Below are positions 20,203 through 32,779 of a DNA stretch of 64,000 bases, piece by piece. Position 1 is the stretch's first letter. Every line of letters starts with the position of its first letter. This stretch comes from Caulochytrium protostelioides. Its lineage: Eukaryota; Chytridiomycota; Caulochytriomycetes; Caulochytriales; Caulochytriaceae. Location: NCBI GenBank assembly GCA_003615045.1, contig ML014178.1, positions 28,491-92,490 on the forward strand, in the 5' to 3' direction. A program made the translations under genes and the position numbers. The notes under the pieces are model-generated. The model searched no databases, was not told where the DNA came from, and saw nothing but the letters and a program-made list of their open reading frames with translations.

Positions 20203-21231
20203 CGGCCCGCGTATCGTGAGGCAATCGGAGCAGCTGTGGAGGACCGCCAGCAGACCCGCAGGATGCCGTGAAGATGGAGCGTCAATCCGTCACTCTGCCA
20301 GTCCGTTAGTCCAGCAGGTCCTTGCCGATCCATCGAAGATGTACAGTACAAGCAGCGGGAGGCGTCATGATCGTCGCTGCTCGGTCGACGAACGATGTTG
20401 GGGAGCTGCGATGGCGGGATCAAAGTGGTCTCATCGTGCAGACGGGCCTCTTCCTGACATGAGTGGTTACGTCGGCATGTCAGCATGCACGCTTGCTAGC
20501 TTGCTGGGTGACTTTCACCCGTGGCAGCCAGGCGGGCGAGCGGGCGTAGGGAGGAGAGCCCGCGCCGATCCAGCGTACCGCCTCGCCATACGGCGCTCTG
20601 ACTCAACAAAAAAAAAAAAAGTCTTGCGGCATGTGTATGCGGCCTTCTTCCGAGCGACCGACCGGCCGTCGTTGAGTCGAAGCTGTCGCGGATGGCGCAC
20701 GATCCGTCGGCCGTCTGGGCCTCAACGATGTGGCCTCTCGATCGTGCCATGCGAAGCGGGGACGCCCGTCGGGGTTGACCCGAGATGCGACGCGATCTGT
20801 TGGACCCCGGAGGTTCGGAGGTCCGCCGCCCGCCCGCGCCGCCGGCCTGCCGGGTACCGCGATAGGAGTGTCCGTCACGGCCACGCCCTTCCCCGCCGCG
20901 CCGTCTGTCCAGCCATTGACATGGGTGCGCCACATCTGTGGGCTGTCCAGTCGGCGTGGGCAGAGCTCAGGCAGAGCGTCGTCCGCATGGGCTGGCGCAC
21001 ACCGCGTCCGCTCGCCAAATGGCGAAATGACGCGATCCATCAACATTGAAAAAAAATTATCGATCATCGCAAGTCGCTGGCCCATGCGGCTCGGCGTGAC
21101 CGCCTGGATGGCGAGAATGGCACGTCGCGCGACGGGAAAGGCCTTGGCTGACCGAGCCAAGCCACACGACACGACTGTCACGCAAAGCGGGACCCCACCG
21201 CGAGCGTCGGGGAAATGCAGCAGCGCGGTCC
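20203..21231. other. intergenic, nothing recognised
   Basis: About 1 kb between two minus-strand genes. Contains an A run at 20608-20620 and a poly-A-like patch near 21048-21058, which could belong to 3' processing of the FHA-BRCT gene. Open frames on both strands have no domain signature. Confidence 0.4.
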
Positions 21232-23031
21232 TCAGGGCGATAGCGCATGGCCCGTGTAGTTGAGCTCCTGGCGCAAGGAGCCGGTCAAAATGAACTCGCG
21301 GTCGACGATGCGGAACCCGCGCTGCCGCAACGCATCGCACTCGGCCGCGTCCTCAGGGCAACCGATGACGATGATGTTGGCGCCTGGGACGTCAGGCCCG
21401 ATGGCGCTCACCGTCTTGCCCTGACCGGCGTTGATCATTTCGCCCAAGGTCGCGCCCGGCGGGGTCACGTGCGGGGTCACGTAAAAGGTGAGGCCCTGGA
21501 AAAGCGGCCGCGCGGCTGCGGCCTTGATACTTTTGCAGAGCGTGAAGCCATACTCGCGCTGCATCTTGGCGTCCTTGACCAGATGCTTCGCCTGGACGGG
21601 GCACCACCGGCCCTCGCGCGCGCACGCCTCCACGTAGCGCGGGCCGACGATGTGCTTGCCGGCCAGCAGCGCGGCGAGGAACTTGACGGTCCGACGCACG
21701 CGGTCCGTCACGAGATGCGTCGCCTCGCGCCAGTCGTCGACCAGCTCGCCGCCCAGCGCTTCGCGGATCTCGCGGAGCGCGTCGGTCTCGGTGATCCCCG
21801 TATACGCAATGGCCACGCGGTCCTCGGCGCGGGGGCTGACGGCCGTCGGGCTGGCATCCGCCTCGGACCGCGCGTCCGACCGCGAATCGGACCGCGTGCC
21901 CGACGAACCGCTGACGTCCGCCGGTGGCTCGGGCGCCGCGGCGCCGTCGGCGGCCGTGCGCTTCTCGCGTTTGACGCCGGCGTCGCGGTCGCCGTCGTGA
22001 TCGAGGGAGTGGGGGTCCGACGCAGCCGACGCGCCGTTGGACGGGGCCGCCGACGCCCGCCCACGTTTCAGAGAGGCACCGCCGGCGGCGCGGGCCGACG
22101 CGTGTTTTTTGTACGTGACGCGCGCCGCGGGCGAGCGCGGCGGCAGCCGGACGCCGGCGGCGTCCTTCGGCGTCGCGAGCGTCTCGCTGGCCGCATCACG
22201 GGGACTTACCGACGGCCCGGAGGCCGTCGACGCGTCGTCCGCGTCCGCCGCCACGTCGGACCGTGGTGGTGGTGGTGGCGGCGGCCGGACGGCCTTTGAC
22301 GCGTCGGCGGCCGCGCCGTCGTCGGAGCTGGGATCGGAGTCGGCAAGCTGGGTGCCGCGTGGACGGCGGGGTGCGGCGTGAGGGCCGGCGCTGGCGGGCG
22401 ACGGCGCCGAGGCGTGAGGCGATCCGGTCTCGCGGGAGCGGGCGAGCTTGGCGCTCAGGTCGAGAGCCTGCGACGTGGCGTGGAGGGACGAGCCCATGGG
22501 CGACGGGCCGAGGGTGCCGCGGGCCGCGGCATCGGCGCGCTGGATGGCGAGCCGGACCTCATCGACCAGCGTGAACTCGAAGCGGACAGGCCCAAAGAGA
22601 ATGATCTTGCCGTCGGTCAGCTCGTAGCAGCGCCGCGGCGCGAGGCGGTACTCGGTCGGCCCGAAGCAGGTGAAGTTCGTCGAGAACAGATCCTCGATAA
22701 AGCGCTCCGTGCCATCGGGCGAGACCTCGAGCAGCGCGTGGCGGGCGCTGACGCCCCGCATCGCGATTTGGATATCACTGTTGAGGCGCTCGGGCAGAAT
22801 GGGCGCGCTGCCGATCGCCGTATACCCGGTTTTGATCGGGATCACGATGCGCTGGTTGGGATCATCGCAGAGGTAACGCAGGTGGCCAATGACGATTTTC
22901 TGGTCCTCGGGCAGATCGTTGCTGAAACATTCTTCCAGATACCCGACAACGGCTTCCTTGAGTTTGTCCTCCTCGGTCTCGGGGCCGCGCGCGTCCATGG
23001 CGGTGGCGGTGGTGCCCGTCGATGCCAGCAT
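21232..23031 (-). CDS. FHA plus tandem-BRCT protein, MDC1-like DNA-damage adaptor
   Basis: 599 residues from ATG 23031; ATG 22998 is an alternative, and the frame is open to an ATG at 23214 through an alanine repeat that I exclude. An FHA-type domain lies at about residues 65-160 (IPIKTGYTAIGS, then VSARHALLEV and DLFSTNFTCFG), which should bind phosphothreonine. A disordered, acidic and basic linker follows (about 175-395). The C-terminal 200 residues are a BRCT pair. Its first repeat contains ATHLVTDRVRRTVKFLAAL, very close to the MDC1 block that helps bind phosphorylated H2A, and its second contains LFQGLTFYVTP and EFILTGSLRQEL. N-terminal FHA with C-terminal tandem BRCT is the MDC1 layout; yeast Rtt107/Brc1 proteins have BRCTs without FHA. 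Likely role: nuclear adaptor at double-strand breaks. True orthology to MDC1 is inference. Confidence 0.8.
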   Translation of the reverse strand: MLASTGTTATAMDARGPETEEDKLKEAVVGYLEECFSNDLPEDQKIVIGHLRYLCDDPNQRIVIPIKTGYTAIGSAPILPERLNSDIQIAMRGVSARHALLEVSPDGTERFIEDLFSTNFTCFGPTEYRLAPRRCYELTDGKIILFGPVRFEFTLVDEVRLAIQRADAAARGTLGPSPMGSSLHATSQALDLSAKLARSRETGSPHASAPSPASAGPHAAPRRPRGTQLADSDPSSDDGAAADASKAVRPPPPPPPRSDVAADADDASTASGPSVSPRDAASETLATPKDAAGVRLPPRSPAARVTYKKHASARAAGGASLKRGRASAAPSNGASAASDPHSLDHDGDRDAGVKREKRTAADGAAAPEPPADVSGSSGTRSDSRSDARSEADASPTAVSPRAEDRVAIAYTGITETDALREIREALGGELVDDWREATHLVTDRVRRTVKFLAALLAGKHIVGPRYVEACAREGRWCPVQAKHLVKDAKMQREYGFTLCKSIKAAAARPLFQGLTFYVTPHVTPPGATLGEMINAGQGKTVSAIGPDVPGANIIVIGCPEDAAECDALRQRGFRIVDREFILTGSLRQELNYTGHALSP

Positions 23032-23059
23032 AGAACGACCCGAGATGGCGGCGGTGGCG

Positions 23060-23091
<32 letters not shown>

Positions 23092-24428
23092 GGCGCGGCG
23101 GCGACGGCGCGGCGGCGACTGAGTCACGAAATGGCAAGCACCGCGCGGGCTCGCTGTGAAGCGCCGGGCGGCCAACCGCCGCGCTCGAAAACCAGGCCGC
23201 GTCCGGCGTCGCAATCAGCGAGTTGTTATCGAAGAAAACGAACCGCAGGAGACGGGTATTGCGCGTGCTCGTGGCTCAGCACGGCACCACGTAGCAGCGA
23301 ACGGTTCGAGCTGACAGAAGCAGCAGCGGCCGGGCCGTCGAGCGGAGTGCCGTCAACGGCTTACCGCGACCGGTCAACGGTGCGGCTGATTCACCGCGCG
23401 ATGAACCGGCGCGTCGGATCGGCAGCGCGGTGGAGCTGCCGGTGGCGTGAAGCGGCGCCGTGCTGAGCCGAGATCGGCGGGCGTGTTGCGGGTCCGCCGT
23501 CGCTGGAAGCGTCCCTTGGGTAAGCTGCTTTGTGTGGTAACAGTCTCGCCTAGTCAGTAGGGAAGCTGCGAATCCGAGCGTTTAATGTCGTCGATACCGC
23601 CGATGCCCGTCCAATGGCCGGGGGGTGAGCGACTGAAGAGGGTTGCAGCTGCGTCAAGATGCGATGAAGAACAACACGCTGCTGGAGCTGTTGCCATGGT
23701 CTCGCCGCCGTATCGATGCGAGGACGGCGGACCCATGGTCTATGCCGTTCGCGATGATGGATGGGGTGCATCGCGCTGCGCCGGCTGCTTAGCGCCCGTC
23801 CGCCGGCACTCGTCGTTGGTACCTCTTTGTGGCGCCAAGAATGCCGTGCGGTGATGCGCTGCCGTCGTCGTCGTCGTCGTCGTCGTGCCAGGTCGGCATC
23901 GCCGTCCACGACGGCGGGTCGACCCCCGAGCGTGCTTCGAGAACGAGACGTCGGCCCTCGGTGGCGGCGGTGGCGGAGGCTTAGTCTAGACCCTCTCTGG
24001 GGTGTGCGTGGCGCCCCCGCAGTGAGCAGTCCGCCGGCTGCTAGTCGGCACCCGCGCGGGCAGCCGTGGCAGGGAAGGGTGCGAGGCCGCGCAGCTTCTT
24101 GCCCGGTGCCAACCATCCGCGGGATCGGCACCGCTGCTGTGGCGCGCAGAACGCCGTCGATCGGATCGGATCGCATGCACAGGAGGTCCTGCGCGTCCGG
24201 TATGGCCTACGCAGCCGTTCGAACGCAGGCGCGGACGCAGGCCGTAGCGTCGTGCTGCTCCAATCGCGGCAATAGTCGCCCGGGCCTCAGGATCCCGCTG
24301 CAGACAGCGCTCACGGCGCTCTCCCGCCCGCCCTCGCCGCCGTCCGCTCCCCTCTCCCCTCTCCCGTGGGCCTGCGCCTGACCTGCCCGTGCCGCCCGTG
24401 CCGCTGCTGGAGACGGCGGCGGCCCGCG
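23032..24428. other. intergenic, divergent promoter region with (GCA)n
   Basis: About 1.4 kb between the divergent FHA-BRCT and IML1 genes. A (CAG/GCA)n run sits at 23060-23088, just upstream of the FHA-BRCT start, and a (GTC)n run at about 23864-23888. The rest is GC-rich with chance frames only. Confidence 0.45.
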
Positions 24429-27400
24429 ATGGCCGGCGGTCTGCAGGGCCCGAAGGGCCTTGGCTCCGGCTTCCGTCTGCACTACAACCTCTGGGTCCAC
24501 GATGAGCGCTTTTCGCGGCACGACCTGGTCGTGAGCCCGGTCTGCTTCCCGGGGCTGCAGGAGGGCGATCTGCTCGAAATCTATCATCCCGCTGCTGTGC
24601 ACGGCGACGCTGCCCAAGCGGCGCGCGACGCCGCCGCGAACGGCAGCGCCGCCGCCAGCGGCGGCGGCCAGCGCAGCCGGCTCGCCAGCCTGGCCACGTC
24701 GGCGGTGCGGGCCGCCCCGAGCGGGAGCCCGAAGCCGCCGCCGCGGACGCCGGCGGCCCAGGCCGCGCAGGCGCGGCGGAGCCGTCTGATTATCCAGGTG
24801 CGGGTCCTTGACGGCGAGATGGCGTCCAAGCAGCCGCAGCTGCAGATCTCACTCGCGCAGCACATTGCATCGCTGTTCAATTTGCAGTCCCGCACCAGCG
24901 TGATCGTCCGCAAAGTCGAGCCCGAGAGTGTCGCCATCGACTATGTGGAGATTGCGATCCGGGACCAGTACATCAGCCGCAGCGACATGTGGATTCTCAA
25001 GCTGGGCCTCGAGGGCCGCTCGATCTTCGTCGGCCAGAAGCTGAACGCATTCGGAATGCGCGGCCAGATCCGGCTAATCAGCAACCGCGGCCAGTCATGG
25101 GCATGCGGTCTCGTCACCCGTGAAACCAAGGTGATCTACCGCAGCGAGAGCGCCAAGTTCATTCTGTTTCTCCAGCTCTGCCGGGAGATGTGGGAGTTCG
25201 ATGAGGACGGCGAGCTCTTTTCCGAAAAATGCCTGCAGGGCTTTCTTCCCCAGCTGTTCAGCCGGTGGGATGCGATTGACTGCAACCACGTCGTGACGAT
25301 CGTGCTGTTTGCCCGGGTCTTCTACTCGCATGACCCGAACCACGACGGCTCTGACTGGACCGCGCCGTCGCTGTCGCCGTCGCCGGCTGGGGGGGTTTTG
25401 CCCGACGCGGCCGGGAGCGACCCCCACGGCTTCGCCACGCCCGCTGCGCAGGATCACCGGAGTGTGATCCCGGACGATGGGATGCACGGGTTTCCGCCCA
25501 ACGCGACCTCGTGCAGCCCGCTGCATCGCACGCCCTCCGGGCGCTATTACCGCGACTTCTACCGTGTTTTTTCATACTGGGAGGTACGCGCCAAGTGGCA
25601 TACTGTGCTGCTGCCCCTCAAGAAAGAGTTTTTGGATTTCCAGAAGCACGTGCTGGAAACCCAAATTGTGGATGGCTCCACCATCCTGTTTGGGCAAAAC
25701 TCGGCGGCCAGCGAGGGCAACGTGCTCGAAACGGTCAACCTGGCCCTCAACTTGTTTGATCGCCACTATGTTGACCGCGACCTCTCGCGCACCGGACTCT
25801 CCATTCTCATTGTTACACCGGGCATCGGTTTCTTCGAAGTCGACCCGGACATCTGCGCAATCACCACCCAGCGCGTGATCGTCAACGGCATTGGCCTCGA
25901 CTTGGTCTGCCTCTCCAAGCCGCCGCTCTTCACCGTCCCGCTCTTCCAACTGAAAAGTGGCCTTGCCGCATCCACCGCCATGCCGCGGCGTGGCCCATTC
26001 TCGGTGGCCGCCGGCGCCCCTGGCAGCCACCCCATGTCCTCGTCAACCGCGGTCTCGCCACCGCCTGTCGGTGACGACGACGGCCGCCCTGACCGGCGCC
26101 GTAACTACCCGACGCCCTACGGTGGAGCGCCACTGGGCATGGACCATGGGATGGGCCCAGGGATTGGTGACACGACACTCGATGGCCGTGGGCTGCACGC
26201 GACGGCGGGACTTGCCGAGCCCGCGCGGCTCGTCCATCCCCCACCCGATGGCCAGCCAACGTATATCTGGCCGCACTGGATCGACTGTAGTTTCTGGTCG
26301 CATCCGCAGAAGAAACCCGCCCGCCCGGGAGCGCTCGAACTACGCTGCAAAATGTACGAGATCCAAATGATGAATCCGTCGGAACTCACCTTGCAGCTTT
26401 CGAATGTGCCTCTCTTGCGGCTGTCGCTGCAGACAGACCTCAACGACGAGCGCCATGAGAGCGACACCAAGAGTGATGTCGCGAAGCGCCCGAGTTTCGG
26501 TGCGCTGGACCGCGCCAGTCATGATCCGCATCCCATGCGATATGATGCCGCCGGCCATCGATACGCTACATCTCAGAGCCATGCGGGCAGCGTGTTACAT
26601 GCCACGTCGCACCCAAACTCTACTGCTTTCCCGAGCCACAGCCAGAGCCATGCTCCCAGTCACCACCCGCACGAGAAAAGCATGGACCAGGGCAGCCTCT
26701 TTGTGCCGGATGATGCTTCGTCCCAAAACGCATTCTTTGACGCGTATGATGCGAGCATCTTTACCTCCACGACGGGACTTCACGGTGTCGGTGGCGTGCT
26801 CAGCGCGTCTCATCCCCTAGCAGGCAGCCCATCCGCCTCGATGATGAAGTGGGTGCCGAGTATGCGTCCTGATGTTTCCTACGGTCTGCATTCATCCGCG
26901 TCCGCCGGGGATGCCAAGTTTTCTTTAAGTCCCGAACACCCGCACCCGCACTCGCACCCATACCATCACCCCCACCACCAGCAGCCACAGTCACACCAGC
27001 CGCACCAGGAGCCGCAGGGTAACGGACCGTCGTACGAGACACACCAGCCATTGTTGCCCGACGTGGGTCCTCTCCCTTCGGCCTCGTCAGTCACAGCCCC
27101 ACCAGCGGTAAGCCATCACTTCCCTTCGGGCGCCTTCCCCTTTCGGCGGTCTATCGACCTGCATGAGGCTGTCGACGACCCGCTGTCGCCCGGCGCCATG
27201 CCTCTGAGCGACCTGCGTAAGGGACCCCATGGCATCCTCATCCGCCCCGAGACGTCCGCCTCCCCTTGGAATGTCAAAGACCCCTGGGACGCCATCTCCG
27301 CCAGAAACTCATATCGCTCCACGACCTCTCATGGCGACCATGAGACGCCGGCCCTCTCGCACGCACTGGTCTCGAGCGGGATGCTGCCGTACGGCTCGGC

Positions 27401-30374
27401 GATGCTCGGACGATCCATCGACGTCCCCAGCCGCCTTCATGATGCGATGCACGACCGTCTTGAGCGCTCGCCCGGCGCATGGTATGGACGGGGCGTCGGC
27501 AGCGGCAGCGGCGGTGCCGGCGGGCACGCCCCGCTACCCGGCGGGCTTCGCTCCGTCACGCCCGGGCCGCCGTCCGGCGTCCATGGCGGCAGCAACCCAT
27601 TACCGAGCCATGGCAAGTATCTCCGGCCGGCATCCGCTCAACTTCCCGTTGCAGGCCACGGGTCAACGGCCCTGGCGATTCAGCAGAATTTGGACATCAT
27701 TGATCCTTGCCAGCCGGGCTCGACCTCCATAAAGCTCGGCCCGCAGCACCGTTGGCAGCATGTCTTTCCGCGCGTGCTCTCGCCGGCCACCGGCGAAAGC
27801 GTCACCCATTGGGACAGTCTGTGCATGCCCGCGTGCTTGCCGCTCACCAGCAGCTACTTTCCATCGCCCGAGGTGCTTGCGGAAAACTACGAGGAGTATA
27901 CGTACACCGTCTCACCGGCCGAAGACTATGCTAACTCGGCGATCTCGAATCCCCAGCACGTCCGCGAGCTGTTGTTCCGGTTGATTCGTCAGCGTCTCGC
28001 ACAGGGCTTCCAGCTCATTGTGCAGGACGACGCGGTGGCCGAGCACCAGAAGACGATGGGGACCGCCGGCACGGCCAGCAGTCCGAACAACGCGTCGCAG
28101 CCCCTGGCGCCCAGCGCGCTGCCGAATCAAGCCGACGGGGCGATGGCTCGGCCCGTCGGGCCCGGCGGCACTACCTATCGCCTCGCCCGACCTCTTTCAG
28201 TGGTGACGCCGAACTCAAGTATGCTCGGCACTGCCTTTCATGCGGCCGCCAACTACGTACTGCCTCAGAGTTTAGTCAGTCCGGCGCGGGCTCCGACGTC
28301 TCAAAGCGTCGTTTCTGGCCCGCGTGGTGCGATGTTTGGTCACCCGACCGCTGCACGCGATGGCGGCCGGAGCCGCGCGCCGCGCGATGACTCGAGTGCC
28401 AGCGGTGGGCTTGCCAGCGTGACCGCCGGTGTCGGCGCTGGCACGGGTGCCGCACCTCCATTGACGACGCCGGCTGTCGGGTCGTCGTCGTCGTCGTCGT
28501 CCTATGCCACTCTGCCGACGATGGGCAGTGGCGCGTTGAAAGCGGAGCACGGGACGGCGCTCGACTTCCTCAGTCTCTCCCGGCCGTACTTTCTGTCGCT
28601 CGGCGAAACGATTCACCGTTTATTTTACGATGCATCGGGCAACAATGTCGAAGTGAAGCGGTACGTTCTGCGCAAACCGCGCACGCAAGGCCAGTCCTAT
28701 ACGTGCTCGGTGTGGAGTCAAGCGTCCGATCAGTACCACCGCGTCACGTTTGACTTCCTTTACCCAGCCATCTCCCAGTTCAATTGGAACTATTTCGATC
28801 ATCTGCTGAGCGGTTACCAAAGCGAGATGACCGAAGCCCTGCGCTATTGGCGGGCCAAGTTCTTGCTGCTCCCAACGGAATCCATGCCAAGCCTGGCGTC
28901 GGTCGTCGACCCCAATCTGGTCTCACTCGACGAAGAGGAGCTCCGACTGGTGGGGTTTCAGCGGCTGATGGAGTCGATCGAAAAGTTCAGTGCGCAAGGG
29001 ATGGCGCAGCAGAGCCGCGACCGTAGCACTGGCGCTCCTTCTGCCAAAACACCCCTCTACGGGATGAACGATGCGCGCTCCCACGCGACGACGACGACGA
29101 GCCTCCCGATTAATCTGACCACGCTAACACCGTCGGCCTACGTCCGCCTCGAGCTCGATCGCTTCGGCAATCCGACCGCCGATGCCGCAGACCTCATCCA
29201 TCCGGCCACCGTGCCGGCCACCCACAGCGCCAGCGAGATCATCGACGGCAGCATCGCGGCCGGGGCGCAGCCGGGGCAGGCGCAGGGCGAAAGCCGCTGG
29301 CGAGTCGATGTGATGCAGCTGAGTACCGAAACGCCATTTGACCAAGTCGTCCGGTGGTTCAAGAACAGTCCGCTCCGCTTATCGATCAAGGATCGGCGCT
29401 GGCACCTTCGCAACCACCGCCATGTCTTTGTCGGACGGGAGCTGGTGCAGTGGTTGATCGCGCATTTCAGCGACATCACAACGCGCGAGCAGGCTGTTGA
29501 CTACGGGAATCGGTGCATACGAGCCGATGTGTTTGAGCATGTACGGGGCCGCCATGCGTTTCTGGATGGCTACTACTTTTACCGGCTCAAGCCGGACTAT
29601 CAGAGCATCTACGATGCGGCGGCCCCGTTCAAAGCCGATTTGCCCGTCACCACAACGTCGGCAGCGGCCAGCGCGACAGCTTCGGCCTCGGCTTCGGCCT
29701 CGGCGTCCAACCCGCCGTCATCCTGGACGACTGCACCTGCTGTCAACAGCAGTGAAAGCAGTCTGCGGTCCAGCGTCACTCAAGCCAACAACGCAAAGAT
29801 TCCCTTGAGCCATGCCTTGCAGCTCGACCTGACCGGCGATGCCCATTCGATGCATCGTGAAACCGTGGTTCTGCACTATGACGCACTCCACAACCCGTGC
29901 ACTGCCTTCCATCTGGAACTCCATTGGCTGGTGTGTTCGCCACGCTTGATTGAGGATATGCTGCAAAACTGGTCGCGACAAGCCGAGAAATGTGGGTTCC
30001 GGATTGTCGAAGCTCCCGTCGAGCAGAAACAGTCGTTTATCAACACGAGCCCTTTCCAGAGCCTGTCCGAGATCGCGTTGGCCAAGGTTCCCGCCGATGA
30101 CGATTCGTTTTTTTCGGGGCATACGCTCGAGCACGAGATCTTGAAACATATGGGGTTCATGCTCGATGTCGAGGCCGATGCCGCCTTTCCGCCGGATCAC
30201 ATCTCGTGGTCCTACATCCGTCCCGCGTACAAGCTCACGCAGTACATTCACCAATCGGGCATTGCCATCGTCCAGATTTTAAATCAGACCAAAGCCAAAC
30301 CCACCCGCGGGTTTCTGTTCACTCCTAATCATCTCTATTTGGCGAACTGCACCCACGGCAATAAAGCTCTCATT

Positions 30375-30415
<41 letters not shown>

Positions 30416-31061
30416 ACAGCAACAGCAGGGGCCGTATCATGCCCATGGATCCCATTTGAGCCAGGCGAACGTGGTACCGCCGTCCAACGCGAGCGGCGAC
30501 GTGCATACACCGACGTCCGCCGACGTTGAGCGGATCCGCCACAGTGGCCTCGGCCGCCGGATGACCCATTCCAGCCCGTCCACACCGGGCTATGAGTCTG
30601 CCGAAGGCGCGTCCTTCGCCTTCCAGGACGAAGGAACGCCGTCCTCGGTGCATTTGGACGCGCGGCCCAAATCGCCGCTGCGCTTTGTCGACGGCTCCCT
30701 GTTCGCCGGGTCGGCGAAGACGGTTCGACCCCACCACAGCGGACGGCGAGCAACGGCCACGACGGCGGCGATGCCCGCATCGCTGCAGGGACCCGACACC
30801 ACGCATCCGGAGGAAGGGGCCCTGCGAGGCGATGAGAGCGTTGGTGCGCTGCCGCCGCCGCCGCCGCCGCCGCCGGGAATCGCGAGGGATCATCCGCTTC
30901 TGAATCCCCGCACCTTCTTTCCGTTGTCCTCTCCCCACCAGCTCAAGGAACGGATCCAGGAGTTCTGCTCCAACTCGCTTATTCTCGATGAGTTTATGGC
31001 GCGGCGCAGGCACTGGCCGATCGGCATGATGACCCCAACCACGCGAAGCGTCTCCCCCTGA
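24429..31061 (+). CDS. IML1: IML1/DEPDC5, GATOR1 (SEACIT) subunit
   Basis: 2210 residues from ATG 24429; an in-frame ATG at 24366 gives a less likely Arg/Cys-rich extension. Iml1 with Npr2 and Npr3 is the GTPase-activating complex for Gtr1/RagA that switches off TORC1 at the vacuole when amino acids are short. The N-terminal IML1 region (about residues 10-580) has the family's FNLQSRTSVIVRKVEPESVAI and YISRSDMWILK blocks, the latter followed by the VFYS and YYRDFYRVFSYWE segments. A long Ser/His/Pro-rich insert follows (about 580-1080). A DEP domain lies at about 1630-1725 (SIKDRRWHLRNHRHVFVGRE, then LVQWLI). The C-terminal domain includes HEILKHMGFMLDVE and the IHQSGIAIVQIL block. A polyQ run interrupts that domain near residue 1985. 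The protein is larger than yeast Iml1 (about 1584 residues) because of low-complexity inserts. Single exon. Confidence 0.9.
30376..30428 (+). repeat. CAG/CAA repeat coding polyQ inside IML1 C-terminal domain
   Basis: About 18 CAG/CAA codons in frame. CAA interruptions are clustered at the 3' end. Confidence 0.9.
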
Positions 31062-32747
31062 CCGAAATCTCCATCGATCCTGCGCCTGCCGAGACGGGCC
31101 ACATTCCTGATCAGCTGCGGCGGAGTGAACCGGGCGTCCTTGAACGCCCGTCGAGCGGCTCTGACGGAAACGGCGGTGCCCAGCTCACGGGAAAGGCCGG
31201 AGCTTAAAAGAATTAAAGAAAGGCTTGTGAGGAGATCAGTGAGGAAGGGCCCACACAGACCCATCGCCCGACCATCGCGCGCCTTCGATCGCCCGTCGCC
31301 GTGCAGATGCTTCTGCGGAGCCGCGGCGGGCTGCTGCTCGTCCTGCTTCTGGCCAAAGAAAAAAAAAACAACGGGAGCAAGTTATCGCGAATGATAAGAC
31401 CATTCACAGTTTTACTCGCTGATGTTCTCAACCCCTTTACGGACGCATTTCTTCAACCTATGGAGAAAAAATTAGTTTTACACTCGGCTGTTGCACCGCT
31501 TATCGTGTTTCACAATTGGCCGGATACATTTCCTTATCCTTATACACGCTATCCCAACCTCGACCCAGCAGAACGTGCCATACCCCTCCGCGGAATTTCC
31601 CGCGGCTGGCATTTCAGGATCTGAACCCCCATCGTCTACAATTGTGCCCATCGTCATGACTTTCATGGTCACGATGGATCCCACGAAGCGCGGGGCTGCC
31701 GGGGGGGATGGGTTACGCGTGGCGCTTTGCCACGCGATCCGGGGCCTGCGCCCGAGCTCTGCAGGCATGGAGTCCTGGAGTCCCGTCTCAGCAGCGGCCG
31801 CGCGGGCATTCGAAAGCATTCGACGCCTTCCGTGCCACGTCGATGCCCGCCGCCGGCGGCACCGTCGAGGCCTCCGCGGCGGCGGCTCCCTCGTGCGCGC
31901 GCAGCAGGCCTTCGCGGTCCTGCCACGGCGCGCGCCGTGCGTGCGGCCCTCGGCGCGGCTGTGCCGACGGTCACAGATCTCAGATACCAACGGCGGATCC
32001 GGGGGGGATGGGGAGGACGACGGCCCACCGCGACCCGCTGGTCTGGACCCCGTCCCGAGCGTGCGCCGCCGTACGTGGACGTGTTCCATGGCGCGGCGCC
32101 TGTCGCATCGCGGTCGCATCGCCTCCCGCTTCCTCGCACCGCTCGGCACCGCTCCGCAACGCCGCGGATGGCGGGGGTGACCGCTGCGCTGCGCGGAGCC
32201 GCGCCGTGTGACGACGGCCTCGTGCCGGCGGCGGCGGCGGCGTCGCGCATCGCGCGCCTTGTCAGAGACGGCTGATGGCGGCGGCTCGGAGCCGCCGCGT
32301 GAGTCGCCGCTCTCTCTCTCTCTCCTTCGCTCTCTCGTGTCGGTGCGGCTTGGCGGCGTGGTGGAGAGGGGTTGGTCCCGAGCAACGGCGCGCGCTCACC
32401 GGCGCCGGTGTTTGGGTGGCCGTGGGAGGCGGCGGCGGCGGCGGCGGCGGCGACCGCGGCGGCGACCGCGGCGGCGACCGCGGCGGCAGGGCTGCTCACA
32501 CGGCAAGGCACGACCCGTCATGACACGACACGACTCCACACCACACGACACCACAGGACGCGTCGCGACGTGGCGAGGCGGTTCACCGGCCGTGGGCAGG
32601 CGCCGTGGGCAAGCGCTGACCCGGCGACACGAGTGAACGAGGAACGCGCGGACGGACATGCGAACGGCCACGATGACGCGCCGCGGCCGTGGACGGCTTC
32701 CTCCCCCCCGCGTGCTGCCAAGCCGACGGCCTGCTTTCCCCCTTTCA

Positions 32748-32779
<32 letters not shown>

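Noticed and set aside
23032-23214. Extension of the FHA-BRCT protein through a poly-alanine run
   Set aside because: It consists of an Arg-rich string and a (GCA)n repeat and adds no domain; the ATG at 23031 or 22998 fits better.
24210-24235. GTTCGAA-like sequences here and elsewhere as tRNA T-loops
   Set aside because: No matching acceptor stem, anticodon arm or A box could be folded around them; no tRNA gene is called in the window.
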